Assembly (NCBI GenBank): GCA_036785325.1
Contig: JAXIVH010000008.1
Span: forward strand, 12,085,384-12,149,383
Direction of reading: 5' to 3'
Source: Urophycis tenuis
Taxonomy: Eukaryota > Chordata > Actinopteri > Gadiformes > Phycidae
DNA length: 64,000 bases
The notes below the pieces were generated by a model. That model saw nothing but the letters and a program-made list of their open reading frames with translations, did no database searches and was not told the DNA's origin. Shown piece after piece: positions 1 through 11,442 of this stretch. The number at the start of each line of letters is the position of its first letter. Positions within the stretch are counted from its first letter, which is position 1. The translations under genes were made by a program, and so were the position numbers.

Positions 1-64
1 TATTTTATGAACCTAAACTGCTATACTGTAAATGTCCCTGTTGCGGGATAAATAAAGGGTTTCT

Positions 65-73
65 ATTTATCTA

Positions 74-120
<47 letters not shown>
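65..120. repeat. (CTGT)n microsatellite
   Basis: A nearly perfect run of CTGT tetranucleotides. No gene overlaps it, and frames crossing it are repeat artefacts. Confidence 0.95.
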
Positions 121-121
<1 letters not shown>

Positions 122-581
122 AACGGATCCACCTAAGCTGTGCAAAAAATGACTTACATGACAAAGGATGCAAGTGCCTATTCATGCTAGAAAAAAAGAT
201 GCAAGCCCCCATCCATGAGACGAACTGTCCACGAAGGTGTGTATCCATGAATAGCCACACAGAGGATCAGTATTGATAAAACTAATGTGAAATATAACAG
301 TGTGTTCTGTCTGTATATATTATATAGACTACAATGATAAAGCAGGCGCGTAAAAAATTAAATACTAAATGCATCTCAAGTTAATGTCTCTCAAATTGAT
401 ATTTGAATGAACATGAATGTATTCATCATCACGGATATAATTGTGTGTTCCGTCTGTCTGATGCAAACCAAATAAACGAAATGTCTCATAAATAAATAAA
501 TAAAATTTTACGATAGGCTTTAATATCAAACTACATATAATAAGTGTGTTGTTATCAAACACACACCACCCATATGTGCAG

Positions 582-1721
582 CAGTGGGGAACCCTCAGGG
601 CCTTCTACGCCTTCAGAGAAGGCCTAACAAAATTCTGGACCAAAAAATATTAAATAAGAAATAATAATAATATTTTTTTTTAATTTCTATCTTATTTCAT
701 TTAATACAATACATTTGATACATTTTCTCTCATCCATGTTCTAAAATTAAGTTTACTGTCAAATTCACATCAGCAATGAAATGGTTACGGTCCCTAAAAC
801 ATGTTATCCAATCAGAATCGTCCGTCTCTATCAAGGCCCGGTTAGCTGGCTCATTAATTGGTTAGGACTTCACAAATCCTGTAGAAGGCAAAGCTATGTG
901 TTTTGGTTTGGAGAGTGAGTGGCAGATTGACCAATCACAGTTTGATTTCAAGTGGGCGGAACAAAAAAAAAAAGCTTGTAGGCCTTCACGAAGTCCTAAC
1001 AGTGTGGTTGAGTCTCAACCGTTCTCACCACTCTGCCGCCTCTGTGAATTACGTTGTGGCTAGTTTGATCGGATCGCCCTTTTCAAGGTGTCCTTTCACA
1101 GAAAAAATTCTGATAATAAAAAACGGAAGACCAACTGCAGAACTGGAATTAAAAGAAAAGGTTAAAGAAAAGAAAGTGGAAAGGCATTTCAAGACCGAAA
1201 ATTATCAGCGATATCCATGGATGGCGGGCTGTAATAAAACAAACAGGCTGTACTGGTGGAGTTGTTTGCTTTTTACAACTGAAAAGTCATCCAACTGGGT
1301 CAGCGGCAGATTTGTCAGCCTTACAAATCTGACAAAGTCAGCCCACCGACATAAAGGTTCTGCGGCACACCTGCAAGCGACGGTCAGTTTGACAACTTTT
1401 GAGGTGATTATGAGCCTCTGTGTCCGTGTCAGCAGCGTCATGGGGTGACACTCTGGGGGACTTCATTTTATATTTCCAGATTTTGGCTTTAGAATATGTT
1501 TATGTATGTTTATTTAATGTTGAGATGTTTCTTGTTGCGGAGAATGTTATTGATGTTATGGTCTATTTGTTTACATCCTTGTCATTGTTAATTAAAGCCG
1601 GATTGCATTTGTTTAACCCTTTCAATTCATCGTACTGTTGCTTTTTTCCCGTGATGATTTATTTTCTCGGCGGTGATGGCTGGGGTGAAGGCCCAGCTGT
1701 AGTGCTCACGGTTCGCCACTG
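582..1721 (+). mobile_element. Non-autonomous hAT element with perfect 8-bp TSD
   Basis: The left end reads CAGTGGGGAACCCTCAGGGC. The right end, reverse complemented, reads CAGTGGCGAACCGTGAGC, so the ends are imperfect inverted repeats. The element is flanked by ATGTGCAG at 574-581 and again at 1722-1729, an exact 8-bp target duplication as expected for hAT. Removing the element joins two halves of the surrounding satellite-like repeat. At 1,140 bp it is far too short for a full transposase and keeps only a zinc-finger fragment. Confidence 0.85.
1071..1411 (+). pseudogene. TTF-type zinc-finger fragment of a hAT transposase
   Basis: This lies inside an open frame that starts near 903. The fragment contains a phrase like RPTAELELKEK, then YQRYPWMAGCNKTNRLYWW, then CLLF, and later LTNLTKSAHRHKGSAAH. 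That Trp/Cys-rich layout with a downstream His cluster is the pattern of TTF-type zinc fingers at the N-terminus of some hAT transposases and of ZMYM1-like proteins. No RNase H-like catalytic core or hATC dimerisation domain follows before the element ends at 1721, so it cannot be an active transposase by itself. The fragment is still open, which could be chance, youth, or a retained role as a DNA-binding piece. Domain assignment is by eye. Confidence 0.5.
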
Positions 1722-2589
1722 ATGTGCAGCGTAGAGTTCTGAACTGCTTAATTCATTATTTTTTGTTCATTCAATACTAGTAGGCGTACCGGTGTGTTGA
1801 ATTGTCGCTCAAACAAAGATGTCTCTAAAATTGTACAATACAGCCCATAAAACCAACTAATTGTCTGTGTTCTTGTGTCAGACAAACAGCGCCATATGCA
1901 GAGTGGAGTTTACAACTGCTTGATTCATTAATATTTGTTCATTCATATAATATTTTAGGACATTGCATGGCACTGGAAAATTTAACTTCAAAATGAATTC
2001 ATCATTGCGGATATAATTGTGTGTGTTCTGTCTGTATGAAGCAAACCAAATATATGAAATGTCTCTTAAGCCAATCAACCACATTTTACTAGAGTATAAC
2101 ATAAAGCTAAATCCAATAAGTATGTCTGTTATGTAGGACACATATTGCCATATGTCCAGAATGGAGTTCTAATCTGCTTAATTTGTTGTCATTCTTCCTT
2201 TCATATAACCACAATATCATTGTTGACTTGTCCTTCAAACTAATATGTCTCTCAAATGTTACAACACAGCCTTTATAACAAATTGAGTGTGTTCTTGTCT
2301 TAGACACACATCGCCATACTGCAGAGTAAAGTTCTCAACTGTGATTTGTTGTTCATTCACATATTTGTATAATTAAAAATGTTAATGTTATTGTTGCAAT
2401 AGGCTATTATTTATAAATAAATACAATAAGCGTGTGTTGTGTCAAACACACATGCAGTTCATGTTCTGAACTATGGGCATTCCTATACACATAAAATGTT
2501 AAGTGTAACAAAAACGGATGAGGAGCATAATGTTGAGGGTGTGCATTCCTTAATCCATCCATGTTTTGGTTTTAGTTTTTAGGTAGTTT

Positions 2590-2840
2590 GTTTTTTGAGG
2601 TAGTTTCCCTTTCTGATGACTAAAAGTAGGCTATCACTCTTTCTGAGGAAGATAGGTATCCAATATAAAACTTTTGGGATACAACTGCATGCCATGCCAT
2701 TATATTATCAAAAGCAACCTATATTGAAGACCCAAAGGGCAAGTAGACATTGGCTTGAAGCGCCAACTGCTATTGAGATGAATGATCAAAGCATAACAGA
2801 TAGTGATTATTATAATGTTGATGAATGTAGTTTAGCAGTA
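2590..2840 (+). repeat. Dispersed repeat, copy 1
   Basis: This matches 26806-27045 in the same orientation. Shared blocks include TAGTTTCCCT, TGACTAAAAGTAGGC, TTATCAAAAGCA.CCTATATT, and ACATTGGCTTG followed by ACT.CTATTGAGAT. A short open frame here is not supported in the other copy. Family unknown. Confidence 0.65.
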
Positions 2841-4904
2841 TGAATGCAATAATTGTGATTTTCTGCATATGGGAGTGAACACAAAACTGTCAGTTTGTGT
2901 CTGCAGATGTTGGAATGGCTGAAATAAAATGATTTGATTACTCAACCAAAAAGAAGATGTTTAGTGCTGCAAGCCCCACCCCTTAATGGCCCCACCACTT
3001 AATGGGCAGACAATCTCTGTCTGTTTATAATCTTAGGAAACAGCTGTATTTTCACTAACCTCTCAGCACCTCAGCTGGTTACTGGACATTTTGTGCCATG
3101 CCACTCTATCCTCTCACCTTAAGGTAATAACTCAATAACTCAACCTTAAGGTAATAACTCAAGGTTAATCTTCGATCCAGCAGTTCTACTGTGTTATAGG
3201 TTATAGTGTTACAGTGTTACATACTTCTTAGGGGAGACAGTATAGAGCCTGGGCTGAAAACCAAAAACTGCAAGGTTACACTTTGTTACAGATTCAACCA
3301 AAGAAAACTTGCTATGAGTAAACTTTCAGGAGGGGATTCTTACATAGGTCTACAGCGTCCAGTGTGCTCTAGTCATGGAGCCTTTTTGAAAGGCTTTTTA
3401 GGTTGGCTAGACTCGTACAATTTCAGTTGATTGTTCATTTGCTTGACTCATAGCTCCAGTAGGACCAGGTTGTAACCAGTTTCATTAATATCTGGCAACC
3501 TGAGATATCCAGATAGTCATAACACATATGTCTCAAAGGTAATCTCAATGGAAATCTCAAAGGTAAAACATTTTTGCCCTTTTGTAATTCTAAGGAATGC
3601 TGGACAGTGAGCTTTAGTAAAATGAGTGAATGATTTATGAACTTGGCTTTTGTGGTTTAGTTGTTCATGTTTGAAGATCCATTAAGCATTTTGACAATAG
3701 CAATGATGAACATAGCATTTTTAACCGTCAATTACATGTGTGGCTGCTTGATAGTTATAATTTTGTCAATCTATTTTCTATCTATCTGTCTATATCTCTA
3801 TACATCATTATTTAAGTTATGTTTTACTTCAACAAGTAATTATATATAACTTTTAAACAATACCCATAATTGTCATCGCATACTCACATGAAACCTCATC
3901 TAGATTATTTGTTTAGACCACAGAACCATGTCACGCTTAATGTTTGGTGCATATGCCATCTCATATCCAATCCCCTCCATATTAAGGCTTAGAGACATAG
4001 AGGCATAGATTCTCCAATATAAAATAACAAAACTAAAAATAACAGATATGGATACCTCCTCTAGTTATATACATTGAAAGAGCTATAAATGCTCTATAAT
4101 TATTCTAATGTGAGGGGATGGGCATGTGTCAGAATTTCAACATTTAATTAATCAGTTGAAATATATAGGCCTAATACAATACTAAAATACCAGTAGTATA
4201 TGTTACATAAAATGTTATAGGATCACTCACTGAATAAATATATTATGCACTGTTTTGTTGTCGTTTCAATTAAATGCATTCATTTAGTTCCGCCCATGCA
4301 GCGATAAAGAATTGACGGACAAAGATCCCCAGATAGGAACGGTCACTGCTGTAGAATATAGCATTCAACCAGTAACCTTTACCCTACATTCTCCCACTAG
4401 TGTCCAGCAGCAGCAATGGTACAACCACATAAGCCTGTTTTTAACACACAACCGCTTGCCATCTGCACACGACAGTAAGACAAATATATCCGAATACAAA
4501 ATTCACTGCCTGTAAAGATAGATTTAGAGGAAGTGGTTAATAAAGTGTACCTGACGCTTCTAGTTGTCGAACGGACGTGTAGGTCCCCCATCTAACCCCA
4601 AATGGACACGATGGACTTGTCCCTTTCAGATGTCTTCTAATCAAGGGCCTTTTCCACGAACGAACCCATGTGGATAGACTTAATAACACGTGCATAAAAG
4701 TGTTTTGAGTGAGCGGGAGACAAGTTGTGCGCGGTGATGAAGGGCGCGGGGCGGAGCTTGTTAGCGGAGTAAAAAAGAAGGGGGGACAACGGAACTTTAT
4801 GTGCGTCTTACTCTCCTTATTATCCTACCACAAATGAAACACTTCTACTCCGACTACTACTATTACTACGAATTATAACAACAATAATAACATCTTTTAT
4901 GTTC
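2841..4904. other. No gene recognised
   Basis: AT-rich sequence with short frames that look random. A small local repeat of TAAGGTAATAACTCAA is present at about 3120-3165. I see no splice-supported exon, RNA gene or transposon end. Confidence 0.5.
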
Positions 4905-5965
4905 AATTCTAAAACTGTTAGTCCCAATGCTTGATTCTGATTGGCTGATAGGTGTGCTTTATGAGACGATAAAGTACACATGTCCCCATCCAACGCTGCT
5001 GCTGACCGCTTCACCGCATCACTCCGCGCATAGCAACGACGACGGCAATAAAGAAACTCGGAACCGGCTTTTTTCTGCTTTGTTATGGAATGGAAAGTTA
5101 ACTTCGATTTGTTGGGTGGACTAACTATGGTCGATAAACTGCTTGTGGAAAGGGGCTGTTAAAAATAAAGTGATTGCTTGCAAGCAGAGGTGTCAAAAGT
5201 ATTCACATTCATTACCCAAGTAGAAGTATAGATACTAGGGTTTAAAAAGACTTCTGTAGAAGTTGAAGTAGTAACTCAAGCTTTTTACTCAAGTAGAAGT
5301 GTAAAAGTACTGGCTTCAAAACTACTTAAAGTATAAAAGTAAAAGTAATGTAAAGAAAAAAAAAGGCATCAAATGTTATACTGTAGGCTGCACCACAGGG
5401 GCCTATAGTGCTCTACACGACCTCCCCCCAAAAACATGTTTTCTAAAGGCCATAATGAATAATGCTGTATTAAAATGTTAATGTTGAAAAATTTGGGATG
5501 CACTAGGCTACCTGTTTCAGCCTCATATACTGTATGCCCAATTAAAATGAATGCATTTTAGTATAATGCAAACATATTAAAGAACCATACTGTATATGTG
5601 TGCTATAAACATGTGTTTCATGGAGCGGAAGATATGATGACTAATTAAATGCCTATAAGTATTGTAATGGTGCAAAAAGTCAAACTTCAGAGGCATGTTT
5701 TCAATAACCTTTATTGGAATGTAAATGTACATCCAAGCTTAGCTGCAGGTGATAAATAAAAAATATCACAACAATATCACAACAAAAAAAATCAAACATC
5801 CTTCCCTCCATCCCACTTGCAAGTGGACAAGCAGCAGCAAACAGCCTTCACTGTGTAAAAACTCGAGAATGTTTAGAGAACATATATTCAATATTTTGTG
5901 TGAGTGAGTGTGAGTGCATGAGTGAGTGTGTCAGTGTGTGAGGACGTACAAGAGTACGTAAAGAG

Positions 5966-8900
5966 TTACCAATAGGCTTTGTTCAGCCGCAAAAGCAGCT
6001 GGTTCTCAAAGTTATTTGAGCCAATGCATGCTCTTCTTGGCCTGAAGATCAGTCCTGCAACACTAAACAGTCTTTCACATGCTGCTGAGGCAGGGAGTGC
6101 CGTATTAAGCTTGAGTGATAGCTGGCACACAGCAGGGAAGGACTTGAGTACCTCGACTGTGTCTCCGGGGCACCCCAGGTATGTGTCCAACTGCTGGGTC
6201 GTTTCAAGAGGGCCAGTCCTCTTCAAAGAGGAAAAGAAGTCCTCTTCCTCTGATGATTGGGAGCTCTCACTAACGTGATTCTCAGCCTGACAGTCCAGGT
6301 GGCTTCTGATATAGTCAAGGCCTGTGAAATAAAAAAACTAAAATAAGGACCAATCAGACCATATGACAGTGTGCACTAATTTCACTGTTTCCATGGAAAT
6401 GACATGTGTTAAGGGCAAGTTGAGAAGTGAGACACTTACCAAGTTTGAGGATATTGTTGTCACTTGTCCAGCAGGTCTTAAATTTGGGAACTAGAATGGC
6501 TGCGGCTATCAGCTCTGGATCTGTAAGCATCTTTCCGAAGCGTTTTTCAAGACCGGAAAGAAGTGCAGCAATCAAAGGCTCACAGAACTTGGAGGTGACT
6601 TGAAGGTGCTGGAGCTTGGTCCTCAGTAAAGTTATGGTGGGTACCAACCGTCCCATCTGCACACTGGTTTCTCCCTGAAGAACATCAAGTGCTTTTGCAA
6701 CAGGGCTCATCGTCTTCGCATATTCTGCAAGAAATGCAAGTTCAACTGGAGTAAACCTGTACAAAGAAGAAAAGAAAAACACAACATGGAACATTTAACT
6801 TGATGTAGCACCTTCAACTGGAGGAACTGATAATTAAAAAAATATTGTCATCTGAGACTTTTAGAAATGTAGTTGTGTTGCTACAAATCACATCCATAGT
6901 AAATATGGGGACTGCATATTGGCATGGTGCATACACGTGTTGTACATTATTCAAAGTATAAAAATGTGACTTAATCTATTGATAATCACATCATTAAATG
7001 AAAGACAGAAAAACAAGCACTTACTTAGGTGTATTTAGTTCACTGCAGACAGCTGCAAGGGCTCCTTCGCCTTGCTCTCTTGTTATTCTCACTATTCTTT
7101 CTACAGCTGAGAAGAGCGAATTCCACCTTGTCACAACAGGCCTTACAAGCTGGAGTTTGCAGTTGTCTTCAATTACTTCAGATGCGGTGGTTGATCTTGA
7201 GCTTTTGTTCCACAAGCTAGAGCATTTGGCAAATGTGGACCTCGACAAGCGCTTGTACAATGGGTTGACCTCTGCTTTTGAAGCATCGACTGTGGACACT
7301 AAATTGAGGAGGTGGCATGCGCAGCGATGGTGCTTGGGTAGCTGGTATTCCGAGTAGTCATCTTTGTCCAACAGGGCTCCAGCATCAACAAATTCAGCAC
7401 CCTCACCACTTTCCTCTTCTTCATCATCATCATCATTTTGGCCACCATCATCCTCTTCTCCATCACCCTCTCCTGCAGGTTCAGGATTGTTGTTCTCGTC
7501 AGCCTGCCCATAAACTCTGAAGGCTTTTAGGAAGTTTGATCCGTTGTCAGTTGTAGTGCGAACAATCTTCTCTCTGATATTGAATTCTGTGTGAATATCA
7601 TTTAGGGCACCAGCCAGGGCAGAAAAAGTGTGTGACCCTCTAAGTTGCTTGCATGCCAAGGCAGCACAGGATCTCTGCATTGTCTGGGGGTTAAACCAGT
7701 GTGCAGTGACACCAATGAAACTGCGACGGTGTGCCGTCCAGCAGTCTGTTGTGGTTGCTATGAACTGAACTTCACCAAGGGCAGCTGTCAGTTTTCTTTT
7801 CATTTTAACAGAGGCCTTTGTGACTTTGTTTACAACAGTATTGCGTGTCATTACATTTGTATTTGGCTGAAGATGTTGCACAAGATCAATGAAGCCCTGT
7901 TGCTGAACAATGTGTGTTGGGTGCAAGCCTTGGACAACAAAATTGAGGACTACTTTATCCACACTTTCCTGGGACACTCGTCGAGTCTCCCACAGCTTGG
8001 TTTGTTTGGAAGGTGGGGCCAATGAACCTTCAGTGGATGACTTCCTTTTGAGGGCTGCTGAAGTAAGTTGTGTGTACCTCTGTAGACGAGTGGGATGTTT
8101 CTTCTGTGGAAAAAATAAATGCACAGGCACAGATTGAGATTCATATTATTTCTCTCAAACCACAAGATCAGACTATCAGATCTAGGACTTCTACAGACTT
8201 CCACTGTATTAAATGTCATGCTTGAAGTTCATGAATGAAGGTCAGACAAGTTGGGGAGCAGTTTTACTGTTCTATGCTATTATTATTATTATTAGAATTA
8301 TTATCATGTTGAGCAGACCATAATATTGTCCTGTTTTAGGATTACAAGCAACTTGCATGACTGAACAGTAGCATTATTTATGAAATTTGGCTGATAGGTG
8401 GTAGTTACCGCCTTACAAGGAGCCATGGGCATGCCCCACAGGCACGCACACTCTCATACACAAACTGGATAATGTCAATCCTTAGTAAGACCACGATTTA
8501 TCAACCAGCTGTAGACTGTAGACTTGTGCTTTGCACAATTAACTTACATATATTGCGTATAGCAATAATATAAGCTCAGACAACATTTGGTTCAAGAAGA
8601 ATTTCAAATCTCACACAGAGCCCACCAAACGAACTTGCAACGTTGCATCATAGCCTACTGCTGCTAGCAAGCTAACCATGTCTTGGCATGTACCTACCTA
8701 GCCATAGCAAACATTGCAAATTTACCATTAAGACGTTGCTAAGTTACTACAATATTTTATCAAAAATCGACTGATAATAACAAACTTTCAGCTTACCTCA
8801 ATATGCTTTTTCAAATTAGACGGCGAGTTTTTGAAAGCCATTAGCTCGTGGTACTTGGGTGCGCAGAGCTTGCAGCACATTCGGAAGGAGTTATTTTTGG

Positions 8901-9003
8901 ATCCAACGATTTCAAAAAGTTCTTCCAGGTATGGCCAGGGATGTACAAGAGTTGGCTGGTCACCAGCGCCAGCGACCTCCTCGCTGGTGCTTGGTTGGGA
9001 CAT
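5966..9003 (-). CDS. hAT-family transposase with BED zinc finger (4 exons, 652 aa, apparently intact)
   Basis: The exons are 9003-8797, 8103-7025, 6756-6440 and 6321-5966. Every intron has GT/AG ends and the reading phase is kept across all three junctions, giving 652 codons and a stop. A BED-type zinc finger starts with CCKLC (about residues 43-47) and its histidine pair, HIE|KKH, is split by the first intron, so splicing is needed to complete it. Next come TTTDCWTAH (first catalytic Asp, about residue 189) and TTDNGSNF (second Asp, about 255), an acidic stretch (about 284-307), CACHLLNL (about 330) and TRWNS (about 396). The C-terminal hATC dimerisation motif ACERLFSVAG is at about 615. Expected role: cut-and-paste transposition in the nucleus. 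No stop or frameshift is visible, which is unusual beside the decayed neighbours. Present activity is inference. Confidence 0.92.
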
Positions 9004-9053
9004 TTCCGAAAAATGGAGCAGGTGAGCCTGTTGAGGCTGAGCCTGGAGGCTGA

Positions 9054-9243
9054 GCCTGGAGGATGAAGCAGTGATGGCAGCGAGCGAGCGCGAAACTACA
9101 GCATCGATACGCGCGCTTCAACCCCTGAACTACAATTCCATATGTTAGGGCTGGAGGACGAATCAGTGATGGCAGCGAGCGAGCGCGACACTACAGCATC
9201 GATACGCGCGCTTCAACCCCTGAACTACAATTCCATAGAACCA
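9054..9243. repeat. 95-bp tandem duplication inside the hAT 5' region
   Basis: Two copies of a unit containing GTGATGGCAGCGAGCGAGCG and GATACGCGCGCTTCAACCCC start 95 bp apart (9071 and 9166). The segment lies just upstream of the transposase start codon, so it may be part of the element's promoter. That role is inference. Confidence 0.85.
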
Positions 9244-10153
9244 CTGCTTCGAAGCTTGCTTGCGTGTGACGTGATTTGTAACGTGCAGGGGCAATGGATC
9301 GCGTACAGACCAATAGTGTGTCGGAATGGTATATGTTTATACCTCTCATCCAATCACAATCAAATTCACGCTATGTGAACGATGAAACGATGAAAAAACA
9401 AACAGGCCGAAATGAAATAGGAGTAACGAGGCTGTTTTGAAAATGTAAGGAGTAGAAAGTACAGATAATTACGTGAAAATGTAAGGAGTAGAAGTAAAAA
9501 GTCGGCTGAAAAATAATTACTCCAGTAAAGTATAGATACCCAAAAATGCTACTTAAGTAAGGTAACGAAGTATTTGTACTTCGTTACTTGACACCTCTGC
9601 TTGCAAGCGACGTGTTGTTTCTGCAACCTGGCCGGGAACTACTTCCTCGTATCTGGGAACTACTTTGTTGCGCATCTAGTGAATTATTAGTGAAATGGAA
9701 GCGTTTTTATTGCTACATGATTTTTCATATTGCCGCGTTGGTAATGCTTGATTCTGATTGGCTGGTAGGTGTGCTTTATGAGACGATAAAGTACACCTGT
9801 CCGTCCCCATCCAACGCTGCTGCTGACCGCTTCACCGCATCACTCCGCGCATAGCAACGACGACGACAATAAAGAAACTCGGAACCGGCTTTTTTCTGCT
9901 TTGTTATGGAATGGAAAGTTAACTTCGATTTGTTGGGTGGACTAACTATGGTCGATAAACTGCTTGTGGAAAGGGGCTGTTAAAATTAAAGTGATTGCTT
10001 GCAAGCGACGTGTTGTTTCTGCAACCTGGCCGGGAACTACTTCCTCGTATCTGGGAACTACTTTGTTGCGCATCTAGTGAATTATTAGTGAAACGGAAGC
10101 GTTTTTATTGCTACATGATTTTTCAAATTGCCGCGTTGGTAACAGTTTTAGAA

Positions 10154-10453
10154 TAGCAATTAGCCACTCGACGATGTGAATTATGGAAAAATAAGGAACG
10201 GCTGAGAGGCGTGATAAGTCCCTCGGCTAGCGCCTCGGGACTTATCATGCCTCTCAGCCGTTCCTTATTTTTCCATAATCCACACCCTCTCGTGACTAAT
10301 TGCTAAATTAGCCACTCGACGGTGTGAATTATGGAAAAATAAGGAACGTCTGAGAGGCGTGATAAGTCCCTCGGCTAGCGCCTCGGGACTTATCACGCCT
10401 CTCAGCCGTTCCTTATTTTTCCATAATCCACACCCTCTCGTGACTAATTGCTA
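10154..10453. repeat. Two tandem ~150-bp palindromes
   Basis: Copy 1 is 10154-10305 and copy 2 is 10306-10453. Each is a near-perfect inverted repeat: the left arm runs from TAGCAATTAG and GAATTATGGAAAAATAAGGA to GATAAGTCCC, the centre is TCGGCTAGCGCCTCG, and the right arm mirrors the left. The two copies differ at only a few positions. Each could extrude a hairpin or cruciform with arms of about 70 bp. They abut the 394-bp repeat pair. I do not recognise the family; a palindromic MITE or foldback element is the likeliest class. Confidence 0.9.
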
Positions 10454-10534
10454 AAATAATAGATGGTTAATAATGGTTAATAATGGTTAATAGCTGGGAA
10501 TTATTTAAATGAACATGATGTAATAAACCTAGAA

Positions 10535-10966
10535 TGTGCGGTCAGAATTGCGGCGAGAGGAATAGGCTACGATCTCCAGCAGGCAACACACCAAAGTTAG
10601 AAACAATAATCTTTATTATAATTCATAGGCAGTTACCAAACATGTCAGACTGGGTCAGGTTCATGAAGTCCTAAACCCCAATGTTGTCAGCCTAGACGAT
10701 TAACCCCCACCACAGCAAAACAGGCCTTCACACAGCACACCGGGAACACTACAATAAGGCAATATAAAAGTTATTGCACACACATTAAAGCCAAAGGCTA
10801 CCCCACTCCCATCGGGCACTGCACACAGTCACAATGCAACGTTACCGGATAATCAAGACGCCATCCGACTAGACTACACCAGAGTTTAGTTCCTCCTTAC
10901 CACCCTCCCATCATCAAATGGTTAGTTTATACTGCTTGGTCTAAAAACAGGGTACACACAATCGCT

Positions 10967-10998
<32 letters not shown>

Positions 10999-11442
10999 CA
11001 CACATAAAGTGAAGGTAAAAACTTAACTCTCTCAAGGCACAAGACCCTCCCCCGGGGTCTAGGCTTTGGCGCTGGTAGGCGAAAGGGAGAAGGAGGACGC
11101 CGGCCCAGCGCTCGCGTGAAGTCTCCGACCGAGGTGGAACCGGAGAACTCCTAGCTGGGAAGCTACACAGCCTAGCCTACACTCCTATTCCCCGGCCTTA
11201 TCTACCGTCACCCCGCTGAGCTATCTTCGCCGCCGGCAGCCCTAAACAGCATGCGAACGGCACCCACCCTCAAACCCTTGAGTGTAGCTCGGCGTTGACA
11301 ACAAAAGCGTCGCTTCCCAGAACACCCACCTGCCGCTGTTCTTCTCCTTTTATCCATTCACCACCCAGTGATCAGGTGCGACCAATTACTTATCAAAACC
11401 CGCTCCTCCCTTAGATCCCTCCCACCCAAGACAGTCCCAACA
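10535..11442 (-). mobile_element. Possible solo LTR (minus strand)
   Basis: Read on the minus strand this block starts TGTTGGGACTGTC and ends CCGCACA, so it has TG...CA termini. It carries a TATA-like GGATAAAAGG (plus 11346-11355) and an AATAAA signal (plus 10612-10617) shortly before the end. I could not find a clear 5-bp target duplication. It also contains a CA microsatellite and a GC-rich block at 11040-11340. The alternative is non-LTR repeat or unique sequence. Confidence 0.3.
10966..11004. repeat. (CA)n microsatellite
   Basis: A CA dinucleotide run with one CG interruption. Confidence 0.95.

Larger units (their letters stand above)
280..2460. repeat. Degenerate satellite-like tandem repeat (interrupted by a hAT)
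   Basis: An anchor resembling GCCATATGCAGAGTGGAGTT recurs near 571, 1888, 2146, 2311 and 2447. A second block (CGGATATAATTGTGTGT, then GCAAACCAAAT) recurs near 434 and 2010. Spacings are uneven (about 135 to 260 bp), so the array is old and partly deleted. The unit beginning before 581 continues after 1721, because a transposon sits inside it. Seen directly; the family is unknown to me. Confidence 0.6.
5185..9599 (-). mobile_element. Complete hAT DNA transposon, 4,415 bp, with perfect 8-bp TSD
   Basis: The left end begins CAGAGGTGTCAAAAGTATTC. The right end, reverse complemented, begins CAGAGGTGTCAAGTAACGAA, giving a 12-bp perfect terminal inverted repeat. CTTGCAAG flanks the element at 5177-5184 and 9600-9607, an exact 8-bp target duplication typical of hAT. 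An empty site with one CTTGCAAG survives in the second copy of the host repeat near 9995. A four-exon transposase is encoded on the minus strand. Subterminal regions carry repeated AAGTAGAAGT-like motifs, possible transposase-binding sites by analogy with other hATs. Confidence 0.95.
4905..10155. repeat. 394-bp direct repeat in two units, bounded by a 15-bp inverted repeat; hAT inserted in unit 1
   Basis: Unit 1 is 4926-5184 plus 9608-9742 (about 394 bp without the hAT). Unit 2 is 9743-10140 (about 398 bp) and is nearly identical. Both run from AATGCTTGATTCTGATTGGC to GCCGCGTTGGTAA. The pair is bounded on the left by ATTCTAAAACTGTTA and on the right by its reverse complement TAACAGTTTTAGAAT. 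This suggests a duplicated non-autonomous DNA element, but I do not recognise the family. Confidence 0.7.

Noticed and set aside
903..1070. N-terminal part of the TTF-containing open frame
   Set aside because: It has no similarity to the domain and begins in the hAT subterminal region; probably non-coding sequence that is open by chance.
9142..9378. Small frame upstream of the hAT transposase
   Set aside because: It lies in the duplicated 5' region of the transposon with no domain and no family precedent known to me.
11040..11345. CpG-island-like promoter
   Set aside because: It is GC-rich but lies within a block that looks like an LTR; no adjacent first exon was found.
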